A program made the translations under genes and the position numbers. Positions 26,581 to 35,029 of a stretch of DNA of 64,000 nt are shown here, one piece after another. Origin of the DNA: Fibrobacterota bacterium (GTDB lineage Bacteria; Fibrobacterota; Fibrobacteria; UBA11236); the NCBI GenBank assembly GCA_028287465.1, contig JAQBPO010000062.1:62001-126000 (forward strand). The letters run 5' to 3'. Every line of letters starts with the position of its first letter. The stretch's first letter is position 1. The notes under the pieces are model-generated. The model had not been told where the DNA came from. It saw nothing but the letters and a program-made list of their open reading frames with translations, and searched no databases.

Positions 26581-27894
26581 ATGGACAAAGCGGACATCGA
26601 GGCCGTAAAGGCGGCCAACCCCATCTTCGACGTCCTGCGGGACCTGGGCCTCCCCGTCCAGAACGGCCGCATACGCTGCCCCAGACCGGAGAACCATGCG
26701 AACGGGGACCGTACCCCGTCGGTTTCCGTCTGGCCCGATCGCGGCCAGTTCAAATGCTGGGTCTGCGCGGACGTAAAAGGCGACGTCATCGACCTGGTAC
26801 GCCTGGCCCGGGGCTGCACCTTCCGCGAGGCCCTGGAATACCTGGCGCGCAACAATCTGGGCGACGCGGTCCTGCCTCCCCTGCGCCATCCCAAGGCCCC
26901 GGGTCGGGGCCGGATTCCCCTCCCTCCCGATCCCGGCCCCGACCCCCGGTTCCGCGATCGCTCCCCGCTCCACGCACCCCAGGATGCGCCGGCTTCCCGG
27001 GAAGCCGGCCCCGCGCCATCCCTTTTCCCGGATTCCGATCCGTCCCGGGAGGCCCCACCCGCGGAGGGCCGGCCCCCGACCGCTCCCGCCCCGTATCCGG
27101 AAAAAACCGGCTCGCCCCCCCATGGGGATGCCCGAGAAACCGCTTCCGGGTCCGCGAAGATCGCCGCTCCGGCGCCTCCCGCACCGCACCGCCCATACCG
27201 CGGCGGACGTACCCCGGAGGAGGATCTCGAGGAAGAACTCCTGCGGCAACGCATCCTGCAGGCCCTCATCGAAGCCTGCCCGCCCGTTTCGGGAAAGGTG
27301 GCGCAGTACCTGCAGAAACGCCGCATCTTCAAACGCACTTGGGATCGTCAAGGCATCAGGATGATCGACGATTACGCCGGGGTGAGCCGCAAGCTTGAAG
27401 CCGCCTTCGGGCGCGCCGACCTCGAACGCGCGGGTTTCTTCAACGCGGCCGGCCACCTGCGCTATTACCGCCACAAGCTGCTCTTCCCCTATTTCGATCC
27501 GCAAGGCCGCCCCGTCTACATGCAGGCGCGCGCCATCGATGCGGATGCGGTGCCCAAGGAGCTCTCCATGTCCGGGCCGATACCCCTGCCTTACAATTGC
27601 CGCCTGCTCGACGGCGAGCCCGGCCAGATCTACCTGTGCGAAGGGGTCATCGATACCCTCACCCTGCTCGAGCAGGGGTTCCCGTCCATCGGCGTTCCGG
27701 GCGCGGCCAACTTCAAGCCTGGGTGGGCCCCTTTGTTCCGGAACAAATCCGTGCATGTGGCCTTCGATCCGGACGGTCCGGGCGAGTCCGGCGCGGCCAA
27801 GACCATCGAGCGCCTGCAGGCTTACGGCATCGAGGCGCGGCGGCTTACCCCGCCTACGGGCATGGACCTGAACGATTGGTTCCGCAAGGGCTGA
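26581..27894 (+). CDS. Solitary CHC2 zinc-finger/TOPRIM primase-like protein
   Basis: The 437-residue product has a DnaG-type zinc finger at residues 33-62 (Cys33, His39, Cys59, Cys62 in RCPRPENH and FKCWVC), a helical DVIDLVRL segment, then a Pro/Arg-rich linker of about 115 residues. A C-terminal domain from residue 215 includes PYFDPQGRPVYMQARA, a TOPRIM core with LCEGVIDTLTLLEQG (conserved Glu) and VAFDPDGPGESGA (DxD). The arrangement resembles phage and plasmid primases more than chromosomal DnaG, which is separately present at 42026. No helicase or DnaB-binding tail is seen. No phage genes are nearby. The ATG at 26581 is the only sensible start. Function as a primase or a repair factor is uncertain. 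Confidence 0.8.
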   Translation: MDKADIEAVKAANPIFDVLRDLGLPVQNGRIRCPRPENHANGDRTPSVSVWPDRGQFKCWVCADVKGDVIDLVRLARGCTFREALEYLARNNLGDAVLPPLRHPKAPGRGRIPLPPDPGPDPRFRDRSPLHAPQDAPASREAGPAPSLFPDSDPSREAPPAEGRPPTAPAPYPEKTGSPPHGDARETASGSAKIAAPAPPAPHRPYRGGRTPEEDLEEELLRQRILQALIEACPPVSGKVAQYLQKRRIFKRTWDRQGIRMIDDYAGVSRKLEAAFGRADLERAGFFNAAGHLRYYRHKLLFPYFDPQGRPVYMQARAIDADAVPKELSMSGPIPLPYNCRLLDGEPGQIYLCEGVIDTLTLLEQGFPSIGVPGAANFKPGWAPLFRNKSVHVAFDPDGPGESGAAKTIERLQAYGIEARRLTPPTGMDLNDWFRKG

Positions 27895-27916
27895 ACCTTT
27901 TAAGTACTCTTTCACC

Positions 27917-28906
27917 GTGCGCCCGCATATCGCTTCGATTGTTTCCCGCCCTCCGTTCCTTCGCGCGTTCTTTTTCGCGTCCCTCTTGATCGCGTTCTCA
28001 GGGACGCCTCGCGGCCAATCGGCCTACAAGCCGAACGGGAGGATCCACGCGGAACAATTCATGCTGCCCTGGGACGGCCCGGGCGCGGCCGTCTTCAATC
28101 CGGCCATGGCGGCGGAAACCGATCGCGTCGATTTCCGCGCGGCGACCTTCGGATCCGTGAGCGGCAAATCCGGGTGGGACTTCTACCAGGCGACGGCGGG
28201 GATATACGGCGGCCTGTTCGCTGGCATCGCCTACCTTTCGACGGAAAGCGCCGTCGACGGATCGAACGCTTTGTATGAAACGTCCATCCTGACTCCCATG
28301 GTCGCCTTCGCCCTGGACAGCCTGGCGGGATCCGGATACTCCCTGGACATCGGGCTCGCCATTCCCAGGCACGAGTTCAACGCCTTCAATGTGGTGACCA
28401 GCTCGTCTTCGGCCCTGGATTTCGGGGCGCATATCGCCTTTCCCTCCTTCGGGAAATCGGGCGTCCTTCATGCCGGATTGACGGTCAGGAACCTTGCCGC
28501 CGGAAAAGCCGGATTGCCGTCCGATCCCGGCATGGACGACGGCTTCCGGGCCTTGCTGCCCAATTACGATTTCTCCCTGTTTTGGGGTTCCCTCCTGGAT
28601 CGCGTGGATCTGTATGGCGAAATGAACCTCCACGAACATCAGGACGCTTCGGAAGGCCCGGACAGGGAGGACATCTCCATTCTGAAATCCATGGGCCTGG
28701 AAGTGCGCCCCATTCCAATGCTCGGGTTGAAGGTGGAGCGCACTTGGATAAAGACCTGGCTTGCCGGGGTGATCTTGCGCGTCCCAGTAAAGGATATCCT
28801 GTCGCTCGGCGCGGAAATGAACGTATCCCATGACAAATTCTTCTCGGAAGCGGATGAGGGGCGCGGATGGTTGTGGTCCGCGGCCCTGGACATCGGGCTT
28901 TATTGA
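27917..28906 (+). CDS. Outer-membrane beta-barrel protein, PorV/PorQ-like
   Basis: A 329-residue protein with a signal peptide (hydrophobic residues 14-29, ending RGQSA). The mature start FMLPWDGPGAAVFNPAMAAE matches the pattern of PorV/OmpP1-FadL-like proteins in which an N-terminal Asn-Pro-Ala motif plugs the barrel. Alternating strands follow to the terminal ALDIGLY, an outer-membrane insertion signal. In Bacteroidota PorV and PorQ act in type IX secretion, which would suit the sorting-like tails at 1-469 and 13778; that link is inference. Start is GTG at 27917, 23 bases after the primase-like stop, so the two may be cotranscribed. It ends at a strong hairpin. Confidence 0.65.
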   Translation: MRPHIASIVSRPPFLRAFFFASLLIAFSGTPRGQSAYKPNGRIHAEQFMLPWDGPGAAVFNPAMAAETDRVDFRAATFGSVSGKSGWDFYQATAGIYGGLFAGIAYLSTESAVDGSNALYETSILTPMVAFALDSLAGSGYSLDIGLAIPRHEFNAFNVVTSSSSALDFGAHIAFPSFGKSGVLHAGLTVRNLAAGKAGLPSDPGMDDGFRALLPNYDFSLFWGSLLDRVDLYGEMNLHEHQDASEGPDREDISILKSMGLEVRPIPMLGLKVERTWIKTWLAGVILRVPVKDILSLGAEMNVSHDKFFSEADEGRGWLWSAALDIGLY

Positions 28907-28931
28907 GGCCTGCCGTTCCCGGTAAAACGGA

Positions 28932-28959
28932 AAAGGGACGGTCTTGCGACCGTCCCTTT
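28932..28959. terminator. Strong bidirectional hairpin terminator
   Basis: A perfect 12-bp stem, AAAGGGACGGTC and GACCGTCCCTTT, with a TTGC loop, lies between the convergent barrel gene and EF-G. On the minus strand it is followed by a T-rich CCGTTTTACC. Confidence 0.85.
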
Positions 28960-29012
28960 CGATTTCAGTACCGGGAAGCCCCGGAAGGTTCCGCGCCTTG
29001 GCGCGGCGGACC

Positions 29013-31160
29013 TTACTCCAGACGCTTGCTTGCGTTCGAGCTGTACTTCTTGATGAGCTCTTCGCCCACGTTCTTGGGAACGGGAGCGTACTTGAGGAAC
29101 TCCATGGTGAACTCCGCCTTGCCCTGGGTCAGGGACCGCAGCTGGGTGGCGTAGCCGAACATTTCCGCGAGGGGAACTTCGGAATTGACGATAGTGAAGT
29201 TCTGCTCTTCGACGGATCCGGTGATGACGCCGCGCTTCTGGTTGATCTGGCCCACCACCGAACCCTGGAATTCGGTCGGGGTGGAGACTTCGAGCTTCAT
29301 GATGGGCTCGAGGATCTGGGGCTTGGCGCGGGCGTAGGCCTCACGGAAGCCGCCGCGGGCCGCCAACTGGAAAGCGATATCGGAGGAATCGACGGGATGC
29401 ATGGCGCCGTCGTTGACGACCGCGCGCACGTTCACGATCGGGAATCCGATGATGGAACCGAAGCCAAGGCAAGCCTTGAAGCCCTTGTCGCAAGACGGGA
29501 TGAATTCCCGGGGAATCGCGCCGCCGACGATATCGTCGACGAACTCATAGTCCGGCGGATCCGGGACTTCCTCGGTGGGGACGATGGGCTCGATATAGCC
29601 GGCCACTTTCGCGTACTGGCCCGAACCGCCCGTCTGCTTCTTATGGGTATAGTTGAAGTCGGCGCGCTGGTTGATGGTTTCGCGATAAGCCACCTGGGGG
29701 CGGCCGGTCGTGAGTTCCACGCCGTATTCGCGGCGCATGCGCTCGATGTACACTTCCAGATGCAACTCGCCCATGCCGGAAACGATGGTCTGGCCGGATT
29801 CCTCGTCCAGCTTGACGCGGAAGGTCGGATCCTCTTTCGTGAAGCGGTTGAGCGCCTTGGAAAGGTTGGCCAGATGGTCGCGGTTCTTGGCCTCGATGAC
29901 GAGGTCGATAACGGCGTTGGGGACGTGCATGGAGGTCATGTTGACTTCCAGGGTGCCGTCCGTGAAGGTGGTACCCGTGGCGCAATCGATGCCGAACAGG
30001 GCGACGATATCGCCGGCCTCGGCGCTCTGGATTTCGCCCATTTCATTGGCATGCATGCGGACCAGGCGGCCCACGTTATGCTTCTTCTTCGTGGTCATGT
30101 TGAAGATGGGCTTGCCCTTGTCCACGCGGCCCTGATAGACGCGCAGGTAGGTCAGCTGGCCGAAGCGGCCTTCTTCGAGCTTGAACGCATAGCCTACGAA
30201 AGGCTTGGTCGCGTCCGAGTACATCTCGATCTTCTCTTCGCTCTTGGTGGTGATGTCCAAGGCGTAATTGGATACATCGTACGGGGACGGCAGGAAATCC
30301 GTGACGCCGTCGAGCAGGAACTGCACGCCTTTGTTCTTGAAGGCCGAGCCCATGAACACCGGGGTCAGCTCCATCTTGATGGTCGCGGCGCGGATGACGT
30401 TCTTGAGCAGGACGAGGGGAATCTCCTTTTCCTCCAGGACCAGCTCCATGAGCTCATCGGAGAAGATGGAAAGCGCGTCCAGCATGATGGTGCGGCGTTC
30501 CTTGGCCGTTTCGGCCAAATCGTCCGGGATCGGGATTTCGGTGATGGTTTCGCCGTTGGGGCCGGAGAAGGTATAGGCCTTCATGGTCAACAGGTCGACC
30601 AGGCCATTGTGCTTGTCTTCCAGGCCGATGGGGATCTGGACCATGACGGCGTTGTGGCTCAGCTTGGTGCGCAGCTGTTCCGTGACGCGGTAGGGATTGG
30701 CGCCGGAACGGTCGAGCTTATTGATGAAGGCGACGCGGGGCACGTTGTACCGGCGCATCTGGCGATCCACCGTGATGGACTGGGACTGCACGCCGGAAAC
30801 GCCGCAAAGCACCAGGATGGCGCCGTCGAGCACGCGCAGGGAGCGTTCCACCTCGATGGTGAAATCCACGTGCCCGGGGGTGTCGATGATGTTGATGTGG
30901 GTACCGTCGGATTCGGCATGATCCAGGTAATAGGCGGACTTGGTCCACTTGACGCGGGTGGCCGCGGACTGGATGGTGATGCCGCGTTCGCGTTCCAGAT
31001 CCATGGAATCCATGGTCGCGCCGACGCCATCCTTGCCCTTCACTTCGTGAATCTGGTGGATCATGCCGGTGTAGAACAGAATACGCTCGGTCAGGGTGGT
31101 CTTGCCCGAATCGATGTGGGCGCTGATGCCGATATTCCGGAGGTTATCTAAAGGTCTCAT
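29013..31160 (-). CDS. fusA: Translation elongation factor G, spd/mitochondrial-like subtype
   Basis: EF-G is the GTPase that moves tRNA and mRNA through the ribosome. The 715-residue protein has all five domains. The P-loop is AHIDSGKTT with Ser18 where most bacterial EF-Gs have Ala, and switch 1 reads [12 protein letters not shown] with Gln64 in place of Thr. Both are marks I associate with mitochondrial EF-G1 and the spirochaete/planctomycete (spdEFG1) branch. [16 protein letters not shown] and domain [10 protein letters not shown] are intact. It is not next to rpsL, rpsG or tuf here, and a second EF-G may exist elsewhere. The ATG at 31160 fits the family start. A terminator lies downstream at 28932. 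Confidence 0.93.
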   Translation of the reverse strand: MRPLDNLRNIGISAHIDSGKTTLTERILFYTGMIHQIHEVKGKDGVGATMDSMDLERERGITIQSAATRVKWTKSAYYLDHAESDGTHINIIDTPGHVDFTIEVERSLRVLDGAILVLCGVSGVQSQSITVDRQMRRYNVPRVAFINKLDRSGANPYRVTEQLRTKLSHNAVMVQIPIGLEDKHNGLVDLLTMKAYTFSGPNGETITEIPIPDDLAETAKERRTIMLDALSIFSDELMELVLEEKEIPLVLLKNVIRAATIKMELTPVFMGSAFKNKGVQFLLDGVTDFLPSPYDVSNYALDITTKSEEKIEMYSDATKPFVGYAFKLEEGRFGQLTYLRVYQGRVDKGKPIFNMTTKKKHNVGRLVRMHANEMGEIQSAEAGDIVALFGIDCATGTTFTDGTLEVNMTSMHVPNAVIDLVIEAKNRDHLANLSKALNRFTKEDPTFRVKLDEESGQTIVSGMGELHLEVYIERMRREYGVELTTGRPQVAYRETINQRADFNYTHKKQTGGSGQYAKVAGYIEPIVPTEEVPDPPDYEFVDDIVGGAIPREFIPSCDKGFKACLGFGSIIGFPIVNVRAVVNDGAMHPVDSSDIAFQLAARGGFREAYARAKPQILEPIMKLEVSTPTEFQGSVVGQINQKRGVITGSVEEQNFTIVNSEVPLAEMFGYATQLRSLTQGKAEFTMEFLKYAPVPKNVGEELIKKYSSNASKRLE

Positions 31161-31344
31161 GGCTGTGTTTCCAAAGTAAAGTATAGGGTCGAAACGACTA
31201 TAACTGAGAGCCGACCAACTTAGTAAAATAGGCCGGATCGGCCAAGGGAGCCGGGCCCCATGGCAAATCGCCCGATTTCGCGGGCTGGCGCGGTTCGGAA
31301 AGGAGGAATCGGAGTCCCCAATAATCTATAAAACCACCCCGCCG

Positions 31345-31366
31345 GGACCACCTCGGGGCGTGGTCC
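31345..31366 (-). terminator. Hairpin terminator after the rel operon
   Basis: GGACCAC (31345-31351) pairs with GTGGTCC (31360-31366) around an 8-base loop, just past the stop of the 31372 gene. A GGTTTTAT run follows on the minus strand. Confidence 0.55.
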
Positions 31367-31371
31367 GGCCC

Positions 31372-31938
31372 TCAGGTCGGAAGTGGGGCCTTCGGAGCCT
31401 TGTTGAGGATGATGTCGAAGAGCTTGTCCCCGATCCTGTACCGCTCCTCCATGATCTGGATCAGCTTCTCTATCTCGATGAATTCGGTCTGGGTCATGGC
31501 GTCCAGGGAATCCAGGATATTGGCCAGGAACCCGCTGCCGCCGGGGGAGTGCGACTGGAGGCGGCTCAGCCTTTCGCGGTAGATGTTGATCTTGAGATCC
31601 GTTTCCAGCCTCTTCTTGAGGAACTGGGAACTGCTGATCATCTCCTCGAGGAAATAGGTCAGGACGATTTCCTCTTCCAGGACCCCGAACGCCTTGTCCA
31701 CGCGGTACATGCCCAGCTTCCGGCGCTTGAGGCCGCGGATCGCGTCGGATGCGTGCTGGAGGGTGACTTCCAATTGCTTGATGTATTCCTCCAGCTGGCG
31801 GATCATGTCCTTGGGCTGGAAGGGATTCTGCCTGGAAATCTCCTGGAGCTTTTTGAACACCGCATGGGCTTTCTGGTAGTTCCCGTTGCGCATCTTGCTG
31901 AAGAAGGGGCGGTTCTTGATGAAAATGTTCGCGAACAT
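31372..31938 (-). CDS. Hypothetical helical protein, last gene of the rel operon
   Basis: A 188-residue, highly helical and charged protein with no signal peptide. An N-terminal TPR-like pair (NGNYQKAHAVFKKLQEISRQ) is followed by coiled-coil segments (DMIRQLEEYIKQLEVTLQHA) and a C-terminal helix ending in PKAPLPT. I did not recognise a family. It follows the DUF4388 gene by 11 bases and likely forms one transcription unit with it and rel. The longer open frame to 33360 is a shadow of rel and is not used. A scaffold or signalling role is only a guess. Confidence 0.6.
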   Translation of the reverse strand: MFANIFIKNRPFFSKMRNGNYQKAHAVFKKLQEISRQNPFQPKDMIRQLEEYIKQLEVTLQHASDAIRGLKRRKLGMYRVDKAFGVLEEEIVLTYFLEEMISSSQFLKKRLETDLKINIYRERLSRLQSHSPGGSGFLANILDSLDAMTQTEFIEIEKLIQIMEERYRIGDKLFDIILNKAPKAPLPT

Positions 31939-31949
31939 GGGCGCGGGCC

Positions 31950-32462
31950 TCAGGCTTTCTTCTTGGGTTTGCGGTCCATCCAGAGCATGATGATGTCCAC
32001 CACCTCCAGGCCCGAAAAGGAAACGGAATCCTCCAGAGTCTGCTCGTAGAATTCGAAATCGCCCTCGACCAGGTCCATCATCATGAACATGGCGTCCATG
32101 CCGTCCTTGCCGCGGTATGAATTCTTGTAGACGCGCCCGTCCTTGAGGACGATGCGGCCCGTGCGGCGGCCGCTCACCAGCTCCAGGATGCCGGACTTGT
32201 GGCCCAGGGACAGGTACTGGAGGAGATCGTAAAGCGGAGTCTGGGCCAGGTTCCCCTGAAGCCCGGCCGTACGCTTTTCCGGCTTGATGGCGGGATCCGG
32301 GGACGTGCGCATGATGGCCGGGAACTTGTCGGTGAGGCGCTGCACCATGGCGATGTCCATGGCCGCCTGGCCTCCGGGGGTCAGGTTCTTGCGCCACAAT
32401 AGGTAGCCCCCTACGGCGAGGCCGGCCAGGCCTCCCGCCAAGGCGAGGATCCACGCGATCAT
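31950..32462 (-). CDS. DUF4388 (PATAN-type) protein with N-terminal membrane anchor
   Basis: A 170-residue protein. Residues 2-22 form one transmembrane helix (AWILALAGGLAGLAVGGYLL). After a linker, residues about 65-165 match DUF4388: LQGNLAQTPLYDLLQYLSLGH, SGILELVSGRRTGRIVLKDG, then a helical part with FMMMDLVEGDFEFYE. Such domains are frequent in bacterial signalling proteins, often with response regulators or GTPases. It sits between rel and the small helical gene, 15 bases after the rel stop, so a tie to stress signalling or cell-surface events is possible but unproven. Confidence 0.8.
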   Translation of the reverse strand: MIAWILALAGGLAGLAVGGYLLWRKNLTPGGQAAMDIAMVQRLTDKFPAIMRTSPDPAIKPEKRTAGLQGNLAQTPLYDLLQYLSLGHKSGILELVSGRRTGRIVLKDGRVYKNSYRGKDGMDAMFMMMDLVEGDFEFYEQTLEDSVSFSGLEVVDIIMLWMDRKPKKKA

Positions 32463-32477
32463 AGGGTACCCGGAAGG

Positions 32478-34871
32478 TTACGTTCCGGACTGGCGCCGTG
32501 AGACAGAGGCGATCCCTTTCAGCTTGCGGAGCTGGGTCATGGTCTTGTCCAGCTGATCCAGGTCCGATACCAGGATGCGGAAACGGTTGCGCACCTGGTC
32601 GCGGACGGTGACGATGGAGGCCCGTTGCACGTTGATGCGCGATTTGGAGAAAACGTCGGTGATGTCGCGCAGGAGATCCGGCCGGTCCCTGCCGGCGATC
32701 TCCACCACTACCTCGAACTGCTGGCCGGCCTCGGTCTTCCACTGCACGGGGATGATGCGGTCCTGATCCTTCATCAGCAGCATGCCTTCGGGGCAGTTGG
32801 CGCGATGGATGGACACGCCGCGTCCGCGCGTCACGTAGCCCAGGATCTTGTCGCCGGGCACGGGATGGCAGCAGGTGGCGTAGCGGATGAGCATGTTCTG
32901 CATGCCGGAGACCAGCACGGAATTCTCGGACTTGGGCGGGCGCTTGAAGGTGAGCCGGTCCAGGACGCTGGGCTTCTTCCGGTTCGGATTGAGCTCCTGC
33001 ACGAAGGTGGAGATCGCCCCCAGGGTGATTTCCCCGTGGCCGATCTTCTCCCACAGGCTTTCCCAGTCCTTGACCTGGAATTTCTCGGAAAAGGGCTTCA
33101 GATCCTTCTCGATATTGGGCGGGATGTGCGCCTGGCGGAATTCGCGCTCGAGCATCTCCTTGCCCAGCTGGATGCTGTGGGCGATTTCCTCCGTGCGCAT
33201 CCAGCGGCGGATGGCGCTCTTGGCCTTGGTGGTGGTCACCACGGAGAGCCAGTCCTTGGAAGGGCGCTGGGAATCGGACTTGAGGATCTCCAGGCGTTCG
33301 CCCGTCTTCAGCTCGCGGTGGAGCGGGACCACGTTGCCGTCCACCTTGGCCCCGATGCAATGCAGGCCGATGGCGGAATGCAGCGCGAAGGCGAAGTCGA
33401 GGGCGGTAGCCCCTTTGGGAAGCTGGATCAGATCGCCCGTGGGCGTGAACACGTAGATTTCCCCGGAGACCAGGTCCCCGCGGAAATATTCCATGAATTC
33501 ATGGGAGTCGGTGAGGTCCTGCTGCCATTCCAGGAACTGGGTGAGCCACTTGTTCTCCTTGCCCAGGGTCCTTGGCGATACGCCCTCCTTATAGCCCCAG
33601 TGGGCGGCGATGCCCTGTTCGGCGATCAGATCCATCTCTTCGGTGCGGATCTGGATCTCGATGGGCTTGCCGCCCGGGCCGATCAAGGTGGTATGCAGGC
33701 TCTGGTACATGTTGGATTTGGGCGTGGCGATGTAATCCTTGAAGCGCGATTGCAGCGGGGTCCAGATGGAATGGACCAGGCCCAGGACCGCGTAGCAATC
33801 CCCGACGGAATTCACGATGATGCGCAGGGCGTATAGATCGTAGATGTCCTCGAAGCTGCATTGGCGCGTCTGCATCTTCTGCCAGATGCTGTACAGGTGC
33901 TTGGGCCGCCCGAACACCTTGCCCTGCAGTTCGGCCTTCCTGAGATGCTCCTTGACCGGGCCCAGGATGCTGCGGATGTAGTCCTCGCGCTCCTGGCGCT
34001 TTTCGACAACCTTCTTCACCAGGTTCTTGTACGCGTCCGAATTCAGGTGCTTGAAAGCCAGATCCTCCAGCTCCCATTTGATCTTGGCGAGACCGAAGCG
34101 ATGGGCCAGGGGCGCGTAGACTTCCATGGTCTCCGCGGCGATGGCCTTCTTGCGCTCCTCCTGCATGTAGGTCAGGGTACGCATGTTGTGGAGCCGATCC
34201 GCGAACTTGATCATGATGACGCGGATGTCCTTGGCCATGGAGATCAGCATCTTGCGGAAGGTCTCGGCCTGTTGGTCCGCGCGGGACTTGGACTTGATGG
34301 CGGAGATCTTGGTGACGGCCTCCACCAGGAAGGCCACCTCTTCGCCGAAGATGGATTTGATCTCCTGGGTGGAATGGCCCGTATCCTCCACCACGTCATG
34401 CAATAGGCCCGCGGCGATGGTGACGGTGTCCATGTTGAGATCGGCGAGAAGCTTCGCGACCTCGAAAGGGTGCTCCGCATAGGGCATGCCCGATTTGCGG
34501 AACTGGTTCTTGTGGGCGATCATGGTGAAGTCGATGGCGCGCTGGATGAGATCGCGGTTGAAGTTGGGGCTGCGCTCGCCGATATAGGCCAGCAGGTTCT
34601 CTTTGGCGCGATCCAGGCTGCGTTCGATTTCGGGGGCCTTGATGTCCAGATCCGTACCGGTGCCGTCGTCCGGCAGGGCCGCGGCCACCACGGGAATGGT
34701 CCCGTTCGGATCGGCCAGGGTCGAGGGCAGGTCGGAAGGGTCGCTGACGACGGCGGGTATGGCCCCTTCCCCGGCAATCAAGGCGGGAAGGTTATCCGAA
34801 GCGATGGCGGAGTCGGCCGGGGCCGCACCTTTCGCGTGGACTTTTTTTCCGGAACCTTGCTTCTTGTCCAT
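32478..34871 (-). CDS. rel: Bifunctional (p)ppGpp synthetase/hydrolase (Rel/SpoT)
   Basis: The 797-residue enzyme makes and degrades (p)ppGpp. The hydrolase HD domain is intact, with HPFEVAKLLADL and the catalytic LLHDVVEDT. The synthetase domain has DRLHNMRTL between and SNMYQSLHTT in the active region. TGS follows (YVFTPTGDLIQLPKGATALD), then a Cys-containing linker (ATCCHPVPGDKILGY) and an ACT domain. So both activities should be present. An N-terminal Ala/Pro/Asp-rich extension of about 85 residues precedes the HD domain and is longer than usual. A TTG 4 codons upstream is possible, but the ATG at 34871 has a better placed GGCGGGA. It heads a three-gene operon. Confidence 0.95.
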   Translation of the reverse strand: MDKKQGSGKKVHAKGAAPADSAIASDNLPALIAGEGAIPAVVSDPSDLPSTLADPNGTIPVVAAALPDDGTGTDLDIKAPEIERSLDRAKENLLAYIGERSPNFNRDLIQRAIDFTMIAHKNQFRKSGMPYAEHPFEVAKLLADLNMDTVTIAAGLLHDVVEDTGHSTQEIKSIFGEEVAFLVEAVTKISAIKSKSRADQQAETFRKMLISMAKDIRVIMIKFADRLHNMRTLTYMQEERKKAIAAETMEVYAPLAHRFGLAKIKWELEDLAFKHLNSDAYKNLVKKVVEKRQEREDYIRSILGPVKEHLRKAELQGKVFGRPKHLYSIWQKMQTRQCSFEDIYDLYALRIIVNSVGDCYAVLGLVHSIWTPLQSRFKDYIATPKSNMYQSLHTTLIGPGGKPIEIQIRTEEMDLIAEQGIAAHWGYKEGVSPRTLGKENKWLTQFLEWQQDLTDSHEFMEYFRGDLVSGEIYVFTPTGDLIQLPKGATALDFAFALHSAIGLHCIGAKVDGNVVPLHRELKTGERLEILKSDSQRPSKDWLSVVTTTKAKSAIRRWMRTEEIAHSIQLGKEMLEREFRQAHIPPNIEKDLKPFSEKFQVKDWESLWEKIGHGEITLGAISTFVQELNPNRKKPSVLDRLTFKRPPKSENSVLVSGMQNMLIRYATCCHPVPGDKILGYVTRGRGVSIHRANCPEGMLLMKDQDRIIPVQWKTEAGQQFEVVVEIAGRDRPDLLRDITDVFSKSRINVQRASIVTVRDQVRNRFRILVSDLDQLDKTMTQLRKLKGIASVSRRQSGT

Positions 34872-34954
34872 GATTCCCGCCAATCCGACACCGCTCGCGC
34901 GGACGCCCGAACGTCCGTTCGACCCGCGTGGAAAAGACCCAAACTCCTAGACGG

Positions 34955-34970
34955 CGGGGGCATGCCCCCG
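34955..34970. repeat. 16-bp perfect palindrome upstream of rel
   Basis: CGGGGGCATGCCCCCG at 34955-34970 lies about 85 bases upstream of the rel start. It could be an operator or a small hairpin in the leader. Confidence 0.45.
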
Positions 34971-35004
34971 GGAGAAAGGTCCCTCAGGTTCTACTAACAT
35001 AGCA

Positions 35005-35027
35005 CCTTGGATAGGGAAAATCCAAGG
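35005..35027 (-). terminator. Hairpin after the GH53 gene
   Basis: CCTTGGAT (35005-35012) and ATCCAAGG (35020-35027) form an 8-bp stem with a 7-base loop, 2 bases past the GH53 stop. The U-run is weak. Confidence 0.55.
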
Positions 35028-35029
35028 AT

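Noticed and set aside
28944-31151. Plus-strand open frame of 735 codons opposite EF-G
   Set aside because: Mirror of the EF-G gene; EF-G has complete motifs, and the other frame is Gly/His/Asp-rich without a fold.
31939-33360. N-terminal 474 codons of the long frame ending at 31372
   Set aside because: This part lies in another frame across rel and the DUF4388 gene; only the last 188 codons look like a protein.
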